64,000 bases of DNA. Source: Nicotiana tabacum. Taxonomy: Eukaryota; Streptophyta; Magnoliopsida; Solanales; Solanaceae. The notes under the pieces are model-generated. The model was not told the origin of the DNA. It saw only the letters and a list, made by a program, of their open reading frames with translations, and searched no databases. The position numbers and the translations under genes were made by a program. Within the stretch, counting starts at the first letter, position 1. The number at the start of each line of letters is the position of its first letter. Location: positions 142,898,948 through 142,962,947 of the forward strand of contig NC_134082.1 in the NCBI RefSeq assembly GCF_000715075.1, given 5' to 3'. Positions 43,629-55,763 of this stretch are shown here, piece after piece.

Positions 43629-45292
43629 ATGTCTAGCACACAAAACGCACATGTCCATAACAATGAAGGTCTTGGAGAAAATAGAAGTACAGGGGCCAGT
43701 GTACCATTAATCAACCCTGAGAAAGTGCCAAATATAGAGCCAGTTGATATTAGTTCACATAATGCTCTAAACGCAGACTCGGGCACAGATTCTGTAGGGA
43801 ATGAATGCAGGGAAACTTGATCTGGTGACCAAAGAGCACGAGGAATGGGAGATGGAGGGATCAACCTCCAAGTGATATTTGAGATGCTGCAGGCTCAACA
43901 AATCGCCGCCGCTTAACTTCAGAGTCAAAATAAGACCTCGAGCGTAGCTGAACATGAGAATTCTCGACCTGCTGAACCAGAACCGGAGTAATCAAACGGA
44001 AATAACTCGGGGACTGACCCTACCATCATGAGGATTCTCGAAAAGCTCTCCAAAAGGATCGAGACCAGAGAAAATAAGATTGAAGAAAATAACAAAAAGG
44101 TGGAGACATACAACTCTATGGTCGACCAGATACCGGGAGCACCTTCGATTTTGAAAGGACTAGACTCGAAGAAGTTCGTGCAAAGATCATTCCCCTAAAG
44201 TGCGGCTCTGAAGCCCATCTCGAAGAAGTTTTGGATGCCATACATCCCAAAATATAACGGAACCACTAATCCAATGAGCACATCACCACATATATTTGTG
44301 GCATAAAAGGAAATGATTTGGAAGAGGATGAGATTGAGTCTATTTTGCTAAAAATGTTTGGGGAAACACTATCTAAGGGTGCCATGATTTGGTACCATAA
44401 CTTACCCCCGAACTCTATAGATTCGTTTGCCATGTTGGCAGAATCGTTTGTAAAGGCACATGCCGGTGCCATAAAAGTTGCAATAAGGAAGTTCAATGTC
44501 TTCAAAATAAAGCAAAGGGAGAACGAGATGCTGAGGGAATTTGTCTCCCGCTTCCATTCAGAACGAATGGAGTTACCATTGGTATCTGATGACTGGGTCG
44601 CACAAGCCTTCACTCAAGGGCTAAATGAATAAAGTTTGATAGCTTCGAAGCAGCTGAAATAGAACTTGATCGAGTATCCCACCGTGACTTGGGCGGATGT
44701 GCATAACAGGTACCAATCAAAAATTAGGGTCGAGAATGACGAATTGGGAGCCCTCTCGAGTTCAGTTTATCCAAGTGGGTTACTAGCAAAGGAGTCAGGA
44801 AATGCAGACAGGGCGTTAAGGTTAAATAAGGAAAGATATCAGCCATACGTCGAGGATCGAAGGAACATTTCAAGGCGTAACATACCTCAGAATGATCGAA
44901 GAGCAGATCGAGGTCAAAGTTCCCGGGGACTCATGAGCAAAACCGGGTTTGATAGGAACTTGGGATCGGCAGAGGCACCCTAATTATTGGAGTACAACTT
45001 CAGCGTCGATGCCTCGGGTATCGTCTTAGCCATCACCAAAATTAGAGATACTAGATGGCCCAAGCCTATACATACCGATCCTTCTTAGAGGAACCCCAAC
45101 TTGATGTTTAAGTATCATGGTACTCATGGGCATATGATTGAGGATTGCAGACAGCTTAGAGAGGAGGTAGCCCAGTTGTTCAACGAGGGGCATCTTCGAG
45201 AATTTCTCAGCGACCGAGCTAAGAACCATTTCCGAGAAAGAGATGCAAATAGGAAGAATGGACCTGAAAACCTCAACATGTCATTCACATGA
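43629..45292 (+). pseudogene. Tat-type gypsy gag
   Basis: An ATG at 43629 begins MSSTQNAHVHNNEG. After stops and shifts, the retrotransposon gag core appears at 44270-44632 (EDEIESILLKMFGETLSKGAMIWYHNLP by segments, then ENEMLREFVSRFHSERM). A later part (45101-45292) has YHGTHGHMIEDCRQLREEV and LSDRAKNHFRERD, the conserved end of this gag. The first Cys of the knuckle-like motif has been lost (FKYHGTHGH). Gag forms the virus-like particle. It is broken by several stops. Confidence 0.85.
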
Positions 45293-45299
45293 TCATCAG

Positions 45300-46176
45300 T
45301 GGAATTGACGTCCCATAGGGACCTATATTCAAATGTACCAAAGTATCCATAACAAGGAAGAAACGGACTCGGGACTTTATGCCCGAGGACACCCTCACAT
45401 TCAGTAAGGAAAACATCGAGGCCTTACTCAGCCTCACAATAATGCACTGGTAATTTCTATCCTTTTAAATAAAGTTCAAGTTAAACGTGTTCTCGTGGAT
45501 CCAGGTAGTTCAGCAAATATAATTAGGTCAAGGGTCGTGGAGAAGCTTGGGTTGCTCGGTCAAATCATACCAACATCTCGAGTCTTGAATGGCTTCAACA
45601 TGGCAAGTGAAACAATGAAGGGAGAAATCATCCTCTAAGTCAACGTGGCTGGAACCATACAAGACACCAAATTTCACGTCATTGAAGGTGATATAAGGTA
45701 TAATGCTTTGCTTGGAAGGTTGTGGATCCATAGCATGAGGGCGTTGCCATCGGCCCTTCATCAAATGATGAAGTTCCCAACAAAGGACGGCGTGAGAACA
45801 TTATATGGAGAGTAGCATGCAGCTAAGGAGATATTTGCGATACACGACTTGGCATCGGTATCGACACCATCCACATCGGAAAAGTCAAAGGACAAATAGG
45901 TGGCCAAATAGCAGTCACAGACCACACCTCAGTTGAGCTTGAGGGACAGGTGGTCGAGGACAAAGAAGAAGATTTCCTCATCCCCCGAGCCTTTGTTGCC
46001 CCTGAGGAATTGGATGCAACGAAGTCCACGATCGAAGAACTTGAGCAAGCCATATTGATCGAGCATCTTCCAGAACAAAAGGTATACCTGGGGACGGGAT
46101 TAACCCCCAACTCAGGAAAAAACTCATTCAATTTATTATCGATAACATTGATTGCTTCGCCTGGTCCCACTTAGAT
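45300..46176 (+). pseudogene. Tat-type gypsy protease region
   Basis: Near 45480-45540 the frame encodes VKRVLVDPGSSANIIRSRVVE, the aspartic protease motif of this lineage, which as far as I recall has DPGSS where others have DTGSS. It continues with [33 protein letters not shown] and [15 protein letters not shown] stop replaces one codon near 45639 and another ends the part near 45815. The linker to RT (45950-46174) holds acidic stretches. Confidence 0.8.
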
Positions 46177-48186
46177 ATGACAGGGATCCCACCGGAGATA
46201 ACTACCCATCGACTAAGTATCGATCCCAGATTTAAATCAGTGAAGCAAAAGAGGAGACCTCAGTCCGAGATAAATCATGCATTCATCAAAGAAGAGGTAA
46301 CCAAACTTCTCAAGATAGGATCCATTAGGGAAGTAAAATATCCCGAATGGCTAGCTAACGCGGTGGTAGTCCCTAAAAAGGGGAATAAACTTAGAATGTG
46401 TGTAGACTACAAAGATTTGAACAAAGCATGCCCTAAAGATTCTTTCCCATTGCCCAACATCGATCGTTTGATCGATGCTACAGCCGGCCACGAGATCCTT
46501 ACTTTTCTCGATGCCTACTCTGGGTACAACCAAATTCAAATGAACCCGGAGGACTAGGAAAAGACTTTGTTCATCATGAAGTATGGTACGTATTGTTATA
46601 ATGTAATGCCCTTCGGGCTAAAAAATGCAGGAGCCATATATCAACGCCTAGTTAATAATATGTTAGAACATCAAATAGGCAAATCTATGGAAGTTTATAT
46701 TGATGACCTGCTAGTTAAGTCCCTGCGCGTAGAGGACCATTTGACCCATTTGCAGGTGATGTTCAATATCCTAAGAAAGTATAACATTAAGCTTAACCCC
46801 GAGAAATGCGCTTTTAGAGTCGGCTCGAGCAAGTTCTTGGGCTTCATGGTGTCGAACAGGGGGATCGAGATCAACCCCAATAAAATCAAAGCCATCGAGG
46901 AAATCACTGTAGTGAACAATGTGAAAGGCATACAACAACTGACCGTACGAATAGCTGCCCTAGGAAAATTTATCTCGAGGTCAGCAGATCGGAGCCATAA
47001 TTTCTTTTCCCTACTCAAGAAGAAGAACAACTTTGCATGGACTTCGGAGTGCCAACAAGCCTTGGAAGAATAAAAACGGTATCTCCCGATCCTACCCCTG
47101 CTCCATACTCCGAAGGAGGATAAAACACTCTACTTGTATTTAGCCGTGTTTGAGGTGACAGTAAGTGGCGTGTTGGTTCGAGAAGAGCAAGGTACGCAAT
47201 TTCCTATCTATTATGTGAGTCGGACCCTAGGAGATGCTAAAACCAGGTACCCACATTTGGAAAAGTTAGCTCTTGCGTTAATAATCGCATCTAGGAAATA
47301 AAAACCATATTTTCAATGCCATCCTATATGTGTATTGACTACGTACCCACTTCGAAGTGTCTTGCACAAGCCCGAATTATTGGGCAAATGGGCCATCAAA
47401 CTTGGAGGGTATGATATTGAATATCAGCCTTGAATGGCTATCAAGTCTCACATTTTGGCAGACTTTGTGGCCAATTTCACGCCTGCCCTCGTACCCGAAG
47501 TAGAATAGGAACTCTTGCTAAAAACAGGTACGTCATCGGGGGTATGGACCCTCTTCATAGACGATGCCTCGAATGTGAAAGGATTCAACCTCAGAATTAT
47601 TTTAAAACCGCCTACAGGCAGTGTCATTAGGCAATCTATCAAAACTTCTAAATTGACTAACAATGAGGCTGAGTATGAAGACATGATTGCAGGTTTCGAT
47701 CTAGCCAAGGGCCTTGGAGCAGAGGTCATCAAAGCAAGGTGTGACTCCCTTTTGATAGTAAATCAAGTAAATGGGAGCTTCGAGGTTCGAGACGATCGAA
47801 TAAAGAGGTACTTAGACAAACTTCAAGTGACATTGCACCGCTTCAAGGAATGGAAACTGGACCATATATATCGAGAACAGAATAGCGAGGTCGATGCACT
47901 TGCAAACTTGGGGTCATCGGTTGAGGAAGACGATATCATCCCGGGGACTGTCGTCCAACTATCGAGGTCGGTGGTCGAAGAAGGCCATGCACAAATTAAT
48001 TCAACAAGTTTAACATGGGATTGTAGGAATAAGTACATCGACTACTTGAAGCATGAGAAGCTCCCCACGGACCCCAAAGAGTCGAGAGCACTTCGGGCCA
48101 AAGCAGCTCGATTCTCACTCGATGAAAATGGAACGTTGTATAGAAGAACCTTCGATGGACCACTGGTAGTGTGCTTGGGACCCGGG
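46177..48186 (+). pseudogene. Tat-type gypsy pol (RT, RNase H, second RNase H), cut before integrase
   Basis: The RT core runs from HRLSIDPRFKSVKQKRR through WLANAVVVPKKGNKLRMCVDY, FLDAYSGYNQIQM and the catalytic VYIDDLLVKS (about 46696-46725). RNase H follows at about 47080-47450 (KTLYLYLAV, FPIYYVSRTL). A second, archaeal-type RNase H lies at 47515-47900 (WTLFIDDAS, LTNNEAEYEDMIAGFDLA, CDSLLIVNQVNG, REQNSEVDALANLG). The dual RNase H defines the Tat lineage. Stops at 46555-46557, 47071-47073 and near 47300 and 47430 break it. At 48187 a chromovirus-like LTR interrupts it, so integrase and 3' LTR are not visible. Confidence 0.9.
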
Positions 48187-50479
48187 TGTTACACCCCGCA
48201 ATATTACATCAATATTACGTCCCGCAATATTATATTACGACAACGTTATGCTCTGCAGTAATATGTTACGATGATGTCACCCTCTATAGTAATATACTAA
48301 AATGATATTACGTCCAGCAATATTAAGTTACGATAGTGTTCTACCCAGTAGTATTACATTACGGTAATGTCACACTTCGCAGTATTAAGTTACAACGATG
48401 TTGCACCCGGTAGTATTGTACGTTGGATTTGTCGTAAGGTAATTGACATCAGTCCACGTAAAAGATTATTTGGATATTATAAGGATTATGCTATTTCATA
48501 AGTGATAAATAAATTCGTAAAGGTGAAAGGGGAATCAAGTCAAAGAAAATGAATTTTTCGTCCAAGTTGGCATATTGGGATAAAATATGGCCCGAGCTAA
48601 AATACCTGGTATTTATGGACTAGTGACATGCAAGGTACTACATTCCCATGCTAGAAAGGTGTATAAGGTATGCGAAAAGTGAGTAACATTTTAAGCAAGT
48701 GGAATAATTCTCAATTTTCGGATAATTGGTTAATTATCGGGTAACGACACATTACCCGATTAACTAATAAGTGGATACAAAATTAATTAAATAACACACC
48801 CCTACTCCCCACGTGGCAGTATGACACATCCAAGCATATGACTCATAGTTATATATGCTTGTAACGTGTAAAGTTAATTTTATGACTCATAAAAATGAGT
48901 CACTTTAAAGACTCGTTTTAAAGACTAATGTGTAAAGACTGGAATTTCAAAAGAGTCACTTTGGAATGAGTCACTTTTCTGATTCTTGACAATGAATCAA
49001 AGGAATTCTAAATAAAAAATTTCCTTCCAAAATTTGAAAGAATCAGAAATATTTTCCCTTGATTAAAAATCAAACAAATACTTGCATTCCTTGGTTTTTA
49101 AAACCAAAAACGTGAAAGACCAGAGCCATTTTTCGTTCAATTTCAAGACTTCATCAATTCAATCCTTAAGCCAACATTTTGTTCAAAATGTTAAAAGCAG
49201 ATTAATTCATCCGAAATTTCAAGTTTTTCAAGTGTGAATTTCGTCCATATTTTGCAGAAGCAGGTTCGTTCAAATGAATCTGGGAACAAGTATGTTAAAG
49301 CTATCCCTTCTTTATTTTGGCATGATCCATACGATACGAACGAAACGTACAAATGCACAAATAAATGACTCTATTTATAGAAGTATTAGAGATATCTATG
49401 TTCCTGAATTTCCATGTGTCATAATATTTTATCATCTGTTCATGGGTCTCAGAAAAATATGAAAGTTGAGAAAAAAAAGTTTACTTTATGATATTGCTAA
49501 AGACAAAATAGTCTTATAAAATTCCGAAAGATTTTATTAACGTACTTTTCATGCATTGCATTCATGTGCATTGACCCATGACCAAATGGCGTTATATACG
49601 CGTATATATGTAAATATATGTATATGGGATATGGGAAAAGGTTACGGCATTATATACACATCACCACATGATCAGCTGATATATGATGATGATGTTGCCC
49701 ACAGTGGCTCAAATATGATTCAAACAACGTTATATACACGTATATATGCATGTATATATATATATATATGGGATATGGGAAAGGTTATGGAGTTATATAC
49801 GCACCACCACCTGATCAGCTGGTATACGATGATGATTTTGCCCACAATGGCCAATATGATATGATGGGATGCCCTCAAAGGCTAATGATGTTATGAAACG
49901 TGTACCTATGCACGACATGACATTCATACGCATATGCATGATGCTAAAAGTAATTTATGATTTACAAAGTTATTCAAACTTACAGGTTGAGTCATGTACT
50001 TTATATTTCTTCCATGTCTCTTATGTACTTATTTATATGCCTTACATACTCGGTACATTATTCGTACTGACGTCTCTTTTTCCTGGGGACGCTGCGTTTC
50101 ATGCCCGTAGGCCCCGATAGACAGGTCGAGAGCCCTCCAAGTAGGCTATCAGCTTATCGGAAGATGTAGGTACACTCTATTTGCTTCGGAGTTGCTTGTT
50201 GGTTAGTATGATATAGACGTGTATTGTTTGGTATGGTGGGACTCTATCCCGACCTTTATGATATTTATGTACTCTTAGAGGCTTGTAGACATATGTCGTA
50301 TACGTGAAAGATTGTACGGCCTTGTCGGCCTATGTTTTGAGTTATAAATGATTATGTTGGACTATTAGGCCCGTATGTCATGTTTATATGATGATGTAAT
50401 AAGAAAGATACGTTATGTTGGCACTCGGTCGAGTAAGGTACCAGGTGCCCATCGCGACCCATCGGTTTGGGTCGGGACA
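48187..50479 (+). repeat. Long chromovirus-like (Del/Tekay) 5' LTR
   Basis: It starts TGTTACACCCCGC directly inside the Tat pol, ends GGGTCGGGACA, and is followed by a worn Met-type primer site. At 2.29 kb it is long, as expected for Del/Tekay LTRs. The first 250 bases are a degenerate array built on CAATATTAC and TTACGACGATGTTAC units. A 140-bp tandem pair lies near 49585-49865. It carries no ORF of note. The 5 bases before it are CCGGG; the matching copy is not in view. Confidence 0.8.
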
Positions 50480-51698
50480 AAAGTGGTATGAAAGAATTAT
50501 TCGATTAATGATCCAGAATTAGTACGTTATGGATACATTCAAGATTTTGGAACATTATCCAGGCAACATATTTGTTGACAATCATACAGCCATAGAAGAC
50601 TCTGGTATAAGTTAAAAGAAAGAATTGAGCCCAGGGCATAGACAAAGGATTGAATTGTTAGAAGATTGTATCATGGATATTTCATAACGCCCATGAAAGG
50701 CTAAGGTAATAACTGATACCATGGGCCACAGATCGGAAGATAGCTCAAGCCTACGTAAAGGCTGATAAGAAGAAGAATGAAACTAAAGAGTTACATCAAC
50801 AAAGTAATCAAGAATATGATTATTGGACCCATAAGTTATAGAAATCATGATTGAGAACATAACAAAATCACTCTTAATATTAGAGGTGCAAGAGAGATAG
50901 CACAACGACTATGTTCTATAACGACTCTACGATAAAGCCAGTTAGAAGGGTACTAGTCTCATAGGAAGTCAGTATGAAACTCCCACGGGATTGTGTATGT
51001 ACCAGAGGTGCAAGTATTATAATAGAGTTTCAAGTTTTGGACATGAATTACACCTAGGTGGAAGGGAGATCACGAAAGAGATAGAAGATACGATCCGAGA
51101 TTTTAAGTTAAGTAAGGTAAAGGTGAACAACATACGAGATACTCAAAGGTAGAAGATCGTGAATAGTCCATACTTAGGATAGAAGGCTATAAGCTCGGGG
51201 ATTCAATGTCTAGGAATGATAGCGGCATCTTCACTGGCATATCTTCCAACCTACGATTTCTACGTATCGAGAGGTCTAGTTAAGAGAGTAAATAAGAGTT
51301 AGAGATGATATGATGTCTTGATTGATGTTCTAGAATAACACAAGGAAATCTATGATATAAGCACGTTGAAAGGAGGTTGCGAATAGTATAAATGGATATG
51401 TATAAGTGGCAAACTAAAGCATGGTAAAGTGACAAGGTTTTAGGAAGTCAGGAATAAGGATAAGAAAGGGCGAGTGAGAAGGAGATGAGAATGGATAAGT
51501 CCTCACGATTAACCTATGAAAACAAGAAGAGCTTATGGTTTCTCTAAGGTATACAAAGCTCAGTATAGACTGAATGTTCTCAAAGGGGTTTAAGACTAAT
51601 GGCATTTAAAAGAAATGGAATACTGCCCCGGTAGTAGAATGAGGGTGTAATTGTGATAAATAAAGAATGACGTTTGGACCTTCGATTGAGTGATGACC
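50480..51698 (+). mobile_element. Non-coding, purine-rich interior of the chromovirus-like element
   Basis: It starts with TGGTATGAAAG, a mutated TGGTATCAGAGC primer site (50485). It is purine-rich on the plus strand (many GGATAAG, GAAAG and GAGAAGG phrases) but has no gag or pol similarity. It may be the interior of a large non-autonomous derivative, or heavily decayed. Confidence 0.6.
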
Positions 51699-52582
51699 TG
51701 TGATAACCCAAAAGGTCATCACTTGTGTTGCAACAAAATTCTACGTTCTGAAGCCTTAAAACCCTCCCTTAGCACCACCTCGATTTGCGTGTGCAGTCCG
51801 GGCGCGTAGCCGAAAAGCTTAAATGTGAAAATCTGTGAAAAATGATAAGTTTTGACTGTAAAATGAATAAATTTGACTTCGGTCAATGTTTTGGGTAAAT
51901 AGACCCGGACCCATGATTTGACAGTCCTGAAGGGTCCGTAGGAAAATATGGGGCTTGGACATATGCCCGGAATCAGATTCTAACGTCCCAAGCCCGAGAA
52001 ACAATTTTTTTAAAGAAAATTATTTTCTGAAATTGTTTAAAGAAATTTAAAATGAAATTTGCTTAGAACATGGTGGTATCAGGCCGTATTTTGGTTTTGG
52101 TGCCTGATACAGTTCTTATATATGATTTAAGACATTTTTGTGGAATTTGGTGAAAAACGGATGTCATATGACGTGATTCGGACTTAAATCGTATAATTGA
52201 TGTTTAAAGAAGTTTTGAGAAAATTTCATTGATCTCAAGATTTAATTTGATGTTCATGATGTTATTTTGATGATTTGATTACTCGAATAAGTCCGTAGGA
52301 TATTTTTGAGGTTTTGTGTGCGCTTGGTTTGGAGTTCCGAGGGCTCGGATGAGTTTCGGGTAGGTTCCGGGGTGTTTTAGGCTTAAAAAACTGAGCGATT
52401 GCAGGCTCAGAGAGCTAGAGGACCTCTGAACAGACCAGTGTGGTCCGCACGATATGGATTGCTTCCGCGGAGCGGCCCGTGCGGCCGCACTAGTTTTGGT
52501 GCGGTCTGTGGTAAAGAACAATTCACTGGTCCGACTTCGGAAGCCTATATCTTTTGATCTATGGTAAGTTAGGATTTTAACG
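51699..52582 (+). repeat. LTR-like fragment of another gypsy element
   Basis: It begins TGTGATAACCCAAAAGGTCATC, a common LTR start in Nicotiana-type gypsy elements. It includes the phrases CGTGTGCAGTCCGGGCGCG and ACTTCGGTCAATG, and ends where the Athila LTR starts. Near 52434-52510 it contains GCGGTCCGC-like palindromes and one GCGGCCGC (52481). Only one part is present, cut by the next insertion. Confidence 0.55.
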
Positions 52583-54086
52583 TGTTATTTCCCCTGCTTA
52601 CCTATGCTTTTAATATAAATTGCTACAAATTAGTTCCTAAATGCTCACAAGTTGTGCTTGATTGCAGGTTTGATCGAGAAAGTGACGAAATTTCAAAGAT
52701 CGGCTCAAAAAGGAGTGAAACCTGCTCAAGTACCAAAGACCAAGAGAATTGAAGATGAAAGGGCCTAGTGCGGACCGCACAACAGTGACCGCGGCCGCAC
52801 TAGGAGGTTCAAAGACTTGACATATTCAGGCTAAAAGGCACGCGACCGCGGTAGGATCTTCGCGGTCCGCGGTTGAGCTTCGCGGCCGCACTCTTGCGTT
52901 GTGCGGTCCGCGTTCATAAGGTTCAGGGAAGGGCATTTTTTATCACGCGGTCCGCGGTCACGACTGCGCGGACCGCGCCAGTTTCCATCGCGGCCGCGGT
53001 ACACTGCCACGCGGTCCGCGTCCCCCAGCTCAAGTCATCAAACAGTTGAAGTTCAAGAGCCAGTACGGCCGCGGTCCGTTTTGTGCGGCCCGCACTGACC
53101 CCGCAGGGATATTTTTGTCCAGTTTTTCCAGCCTAGTATAAATAGAACATTTTACTATTTTCTTTAGGGATCGATTTATTTGGAAACGAGAGACAAAATC
53201 TGCGCTTGGTGTTGTAGCCATTTTTGGCATATTTTGCTTTCCATTAAATATAGATTACTGTAGTTTCTTCTGAGTAATTAATTAATATGTTTAGTTCTTC
53301 ATCTATTTCTTCAATTTCTGTATCTAGCATAAGTGGCTAAACCCATTAGCTAGGGTTGTGTCTCAATTCTAGTGTGGGTAGTTGATGGGTGTTGCCATCT
53401 AAGGTTAGATTGACTATGAGTGTTTGCTATTTAGGTTGAATTTATGATTTAATTTAGAATTGGTGGTTGCAAATACTGATTCAAGCTTTGTGGGTTTAAT
53501 TCTTCTTGAGAAAGAGAGTCTATGACCCCAAAATTGGTCCAACAAGGAATTGGGATGGATTCATGAGAAATGATAGTCCCAATTAATGGGTTAAATCTCG
53601 AGAGAGTAATCACTCTACTTGAACCCAAGTTGCTTGGTCTAATTTGCCTACCCATTTGGTCTCGAGAGAGTCAATTGGGCAAAAAAATCACTCTCTCTAC
53701 CGAGAGGTGTGAGAGTGGGCAAGATTGTGCAACGGTTATTGCATAAGCCCCAAATATGTCAATCGAACCTAAGTAACATCTACCCGTCAATTAGCCACCT
53801 AGGTAGTGTCACGACCCTAGTGCCCTTCTTCACATTAGATATATCTTAGCAATATTCTTGTATTATAATTTAGTGTTAATCAATAGTCTTATAAAAATAG
53901 TTATAAATCAAAAACCCAAAAATGTTTGAAGTGACATTAGAAGCACAACCGCAACTCTAGGCTAAACAGAAAATACAACTCCACGACTAGCTCCCTATGG
54001 AAATTCGATCCCGGACCTCTATTCGGGTAAAAGCTATTGCAACCCGCTCTTCCTACCACAGAGTAGTGTTGAGTCGGCAGCGATCA
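52583..54086 (+). repeat. Athila-type 5' LTR
   Basis: It starts TGTTATTTCCCC, ends GCAGCGATCA and precedes a tRNA-Asp-type primer site. It has a CpG-rich palindrome cluster (52768-53095), a TATAAATA box (53137-53144) and CTCGAGAGAGT repeats (53597-53700). Its 1.5 kb length is typical of Athila. The left edge is inferred from the TG start, with no second LTR to confirm it. Confidence 0.72.
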
Positions 54087-54091
54087 CTTTT

Positions 54092-54109
54092 TGGCGCCGT
54101 TGTTGGGGA
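54092..54109 (+). other. Athila primer-binding site (tRNA-Asp type)
   Basis: TGGCGCCGTTGTTGGGGA matches the Athila/Tat primer sequence TGGCGCCGTTGCCGGGGA with two changes, five bases after the LTR end. Confidence 0.88.
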
Positions 54110-54204
54110 GCTTACGGTGTTGACTATCTGTTTAGTTAGTTTTGTGTTTTGCTTCTCTTTACTTCTTGTTTACTAATTTTGTTTGTGTCGATCAATCAGG
54201 TACC

Positions 54205-55640
54205 ATGGCTCTTCATGCAAATGACCCTCTCGGCAATGTGATGGCGACGGAGGAGGTAGAGGATCTAGAACAAGATGAGGTCTTACCTCAAGTTCCACGG
54301 AGAGGCCAAAATGCCAATGTAAATGCAACTGAGAACAACAATATTCCAGATCCTCCTCCTCCACCGCCGAGAGTGGCTCCCAGAGTTCTACCAAATCAAG
54401 GATACGACAGTGCTATTGTTCCTCCCTGAATCCGGGCAGGGAACTTTCAAATCACAAATGTTATGTTGACCTTGCTCTAGCAAAGAGGGTATTTCACGGG
54501 TGCCTCCAATCAAAATGCCTGCAAGCACTTGAAGGGGTTCGTGGATACATGCTGGGGTAGCAAGCAGACAAACGTGTCCGAGGATGCATTGAGGTTGAGG
54601 CTTTTCCCGTTCTCTCTTGGGGGTAAAGCATTGGATTGGTTAGAAAGACTCCCCAATCATTCTATTACAACATGGGATGAATTGGCGGACAAATTTATTT
54701 CCAAGTTCTTTTCTCCAAGTCATATGGCAGCTCTTCGGGATGAAATTCTAGCTTTCAAGCAAGAGCCAATGGAACCTTTGCACGAGATATAGGAAAGATA
54801 TAGAACAATGATGAAATAGTACCTTAATAACGACATGACCGAGGCTATGATTCAACAAACCTTTTATCGAGGCATCAACACCACGAATCAATGCATTGTG
54901 AACCAATTGGCTGGAGGGAATTTTTTGAAACTTTCTTACCAAGAGGTATGTGATGTACTTGATGAAATGGCCGACACCTCTTCGGCATGGCAAAGCCGAG
55001 CAAATGTCCCCCAAGGTGACCCCACGGTCATCCATTTGCACAAGGAATTGCACGATCATGGCCAAGCCATCGCCGAGCTTACAACAACTATGAATCAATT
55101 GGCAAAGGCGCAATTGCAACAAGTCCAAAACCCGCGCCAAGTCAATGCAATGGAAGGTGTTTCTATGTTGAAAAGGAGGCAAAGAGGACAACAACCTCAA
55201 GGTAATTGTGAACAATATGACAATAACAATGATGGTAGTGGTTATTCAAATGAGTGCTATGATGATCAAAGCGAAGAGGTCCAATATGTCAGCAACTACC
55301 AAGGGAACAGAGGTACCTCTTTGAATCAACAATGGCGTCCTCAAGGAAATTGGGGCAATCAACAACAAGGCGGCGGTAATTGGAATAACAACAATTAACA
55401 ACAAGGCGGAGGTAATTGGAATAACAACAACCAAAACAACAATTGGGGTAATCATAGCAACCAAGGAAATTGGAATGGTAGTAACAATAACTGGGGCAAC
55501 AACAACAATCAAGGAGGGTGGAACAATAGCGGGAACCAAGGCAACCGGGGGCAAGGCTTTCAAAGGCCCCCCATGTATCAACAACCGAAAAATCTACCCC
55601 CTTTTCTTCTCAAGGTCCGAGTTCGTCCAGAAGTGATATG
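54205..55640 (+). pseudogene. Athila gag
   Basis: An ATG at 54205 begins MALHANDPLGNVMATEE. One reading frame runs to about 55580 and is broken only by nonsense codons (54427, 54478, 54790, 54817, 55396). The gag core shows LRLRLFPFSLGGKALDWLERL, TTWDELADKFISKFF, YRGINTTNQCIVNQLAGG and SYQEVCDVLDEMA. The C-terminal part is an Asn/Gly/Trp-rich low-complexity stretch (GNWGNQQQGGGNWNNNN and similar, 55320-55560), probably RNA-binding. Most stops are single C-to-T-like changes of Gln codons. Confidence 0.9.
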
Positions 55641-55763
55641 GGGAGAATTGAAAGCATGTTCGAGCAAATGATGAAAAAGAACCAAGATTCCAAGGCCCAA
55701 TTAGCTTCACATAACACATCTATCCAGAACTTGGAGGTGTAATTAGGCCAAATCTCTCAAGCA

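Noticed and set aside
45823..46170. 115-codon minus-strand frame
   Set aside because: It is antisense to the Tat protease-RT linker and has no motif of its own.
48187..48440. CRISPR-like spaced repeats
   Set aside because: The units are degenerate, of uneven spacing and inside a plant LTR. There is no conserved repeat and no bacterial context.
55246..55584. 112-codon minus-strand hydrophobic frame
   Set aside because: It is antisense to the Asn/Gly-rich end of Athila gag. The hydrophobicity is a by-product of the repeat.
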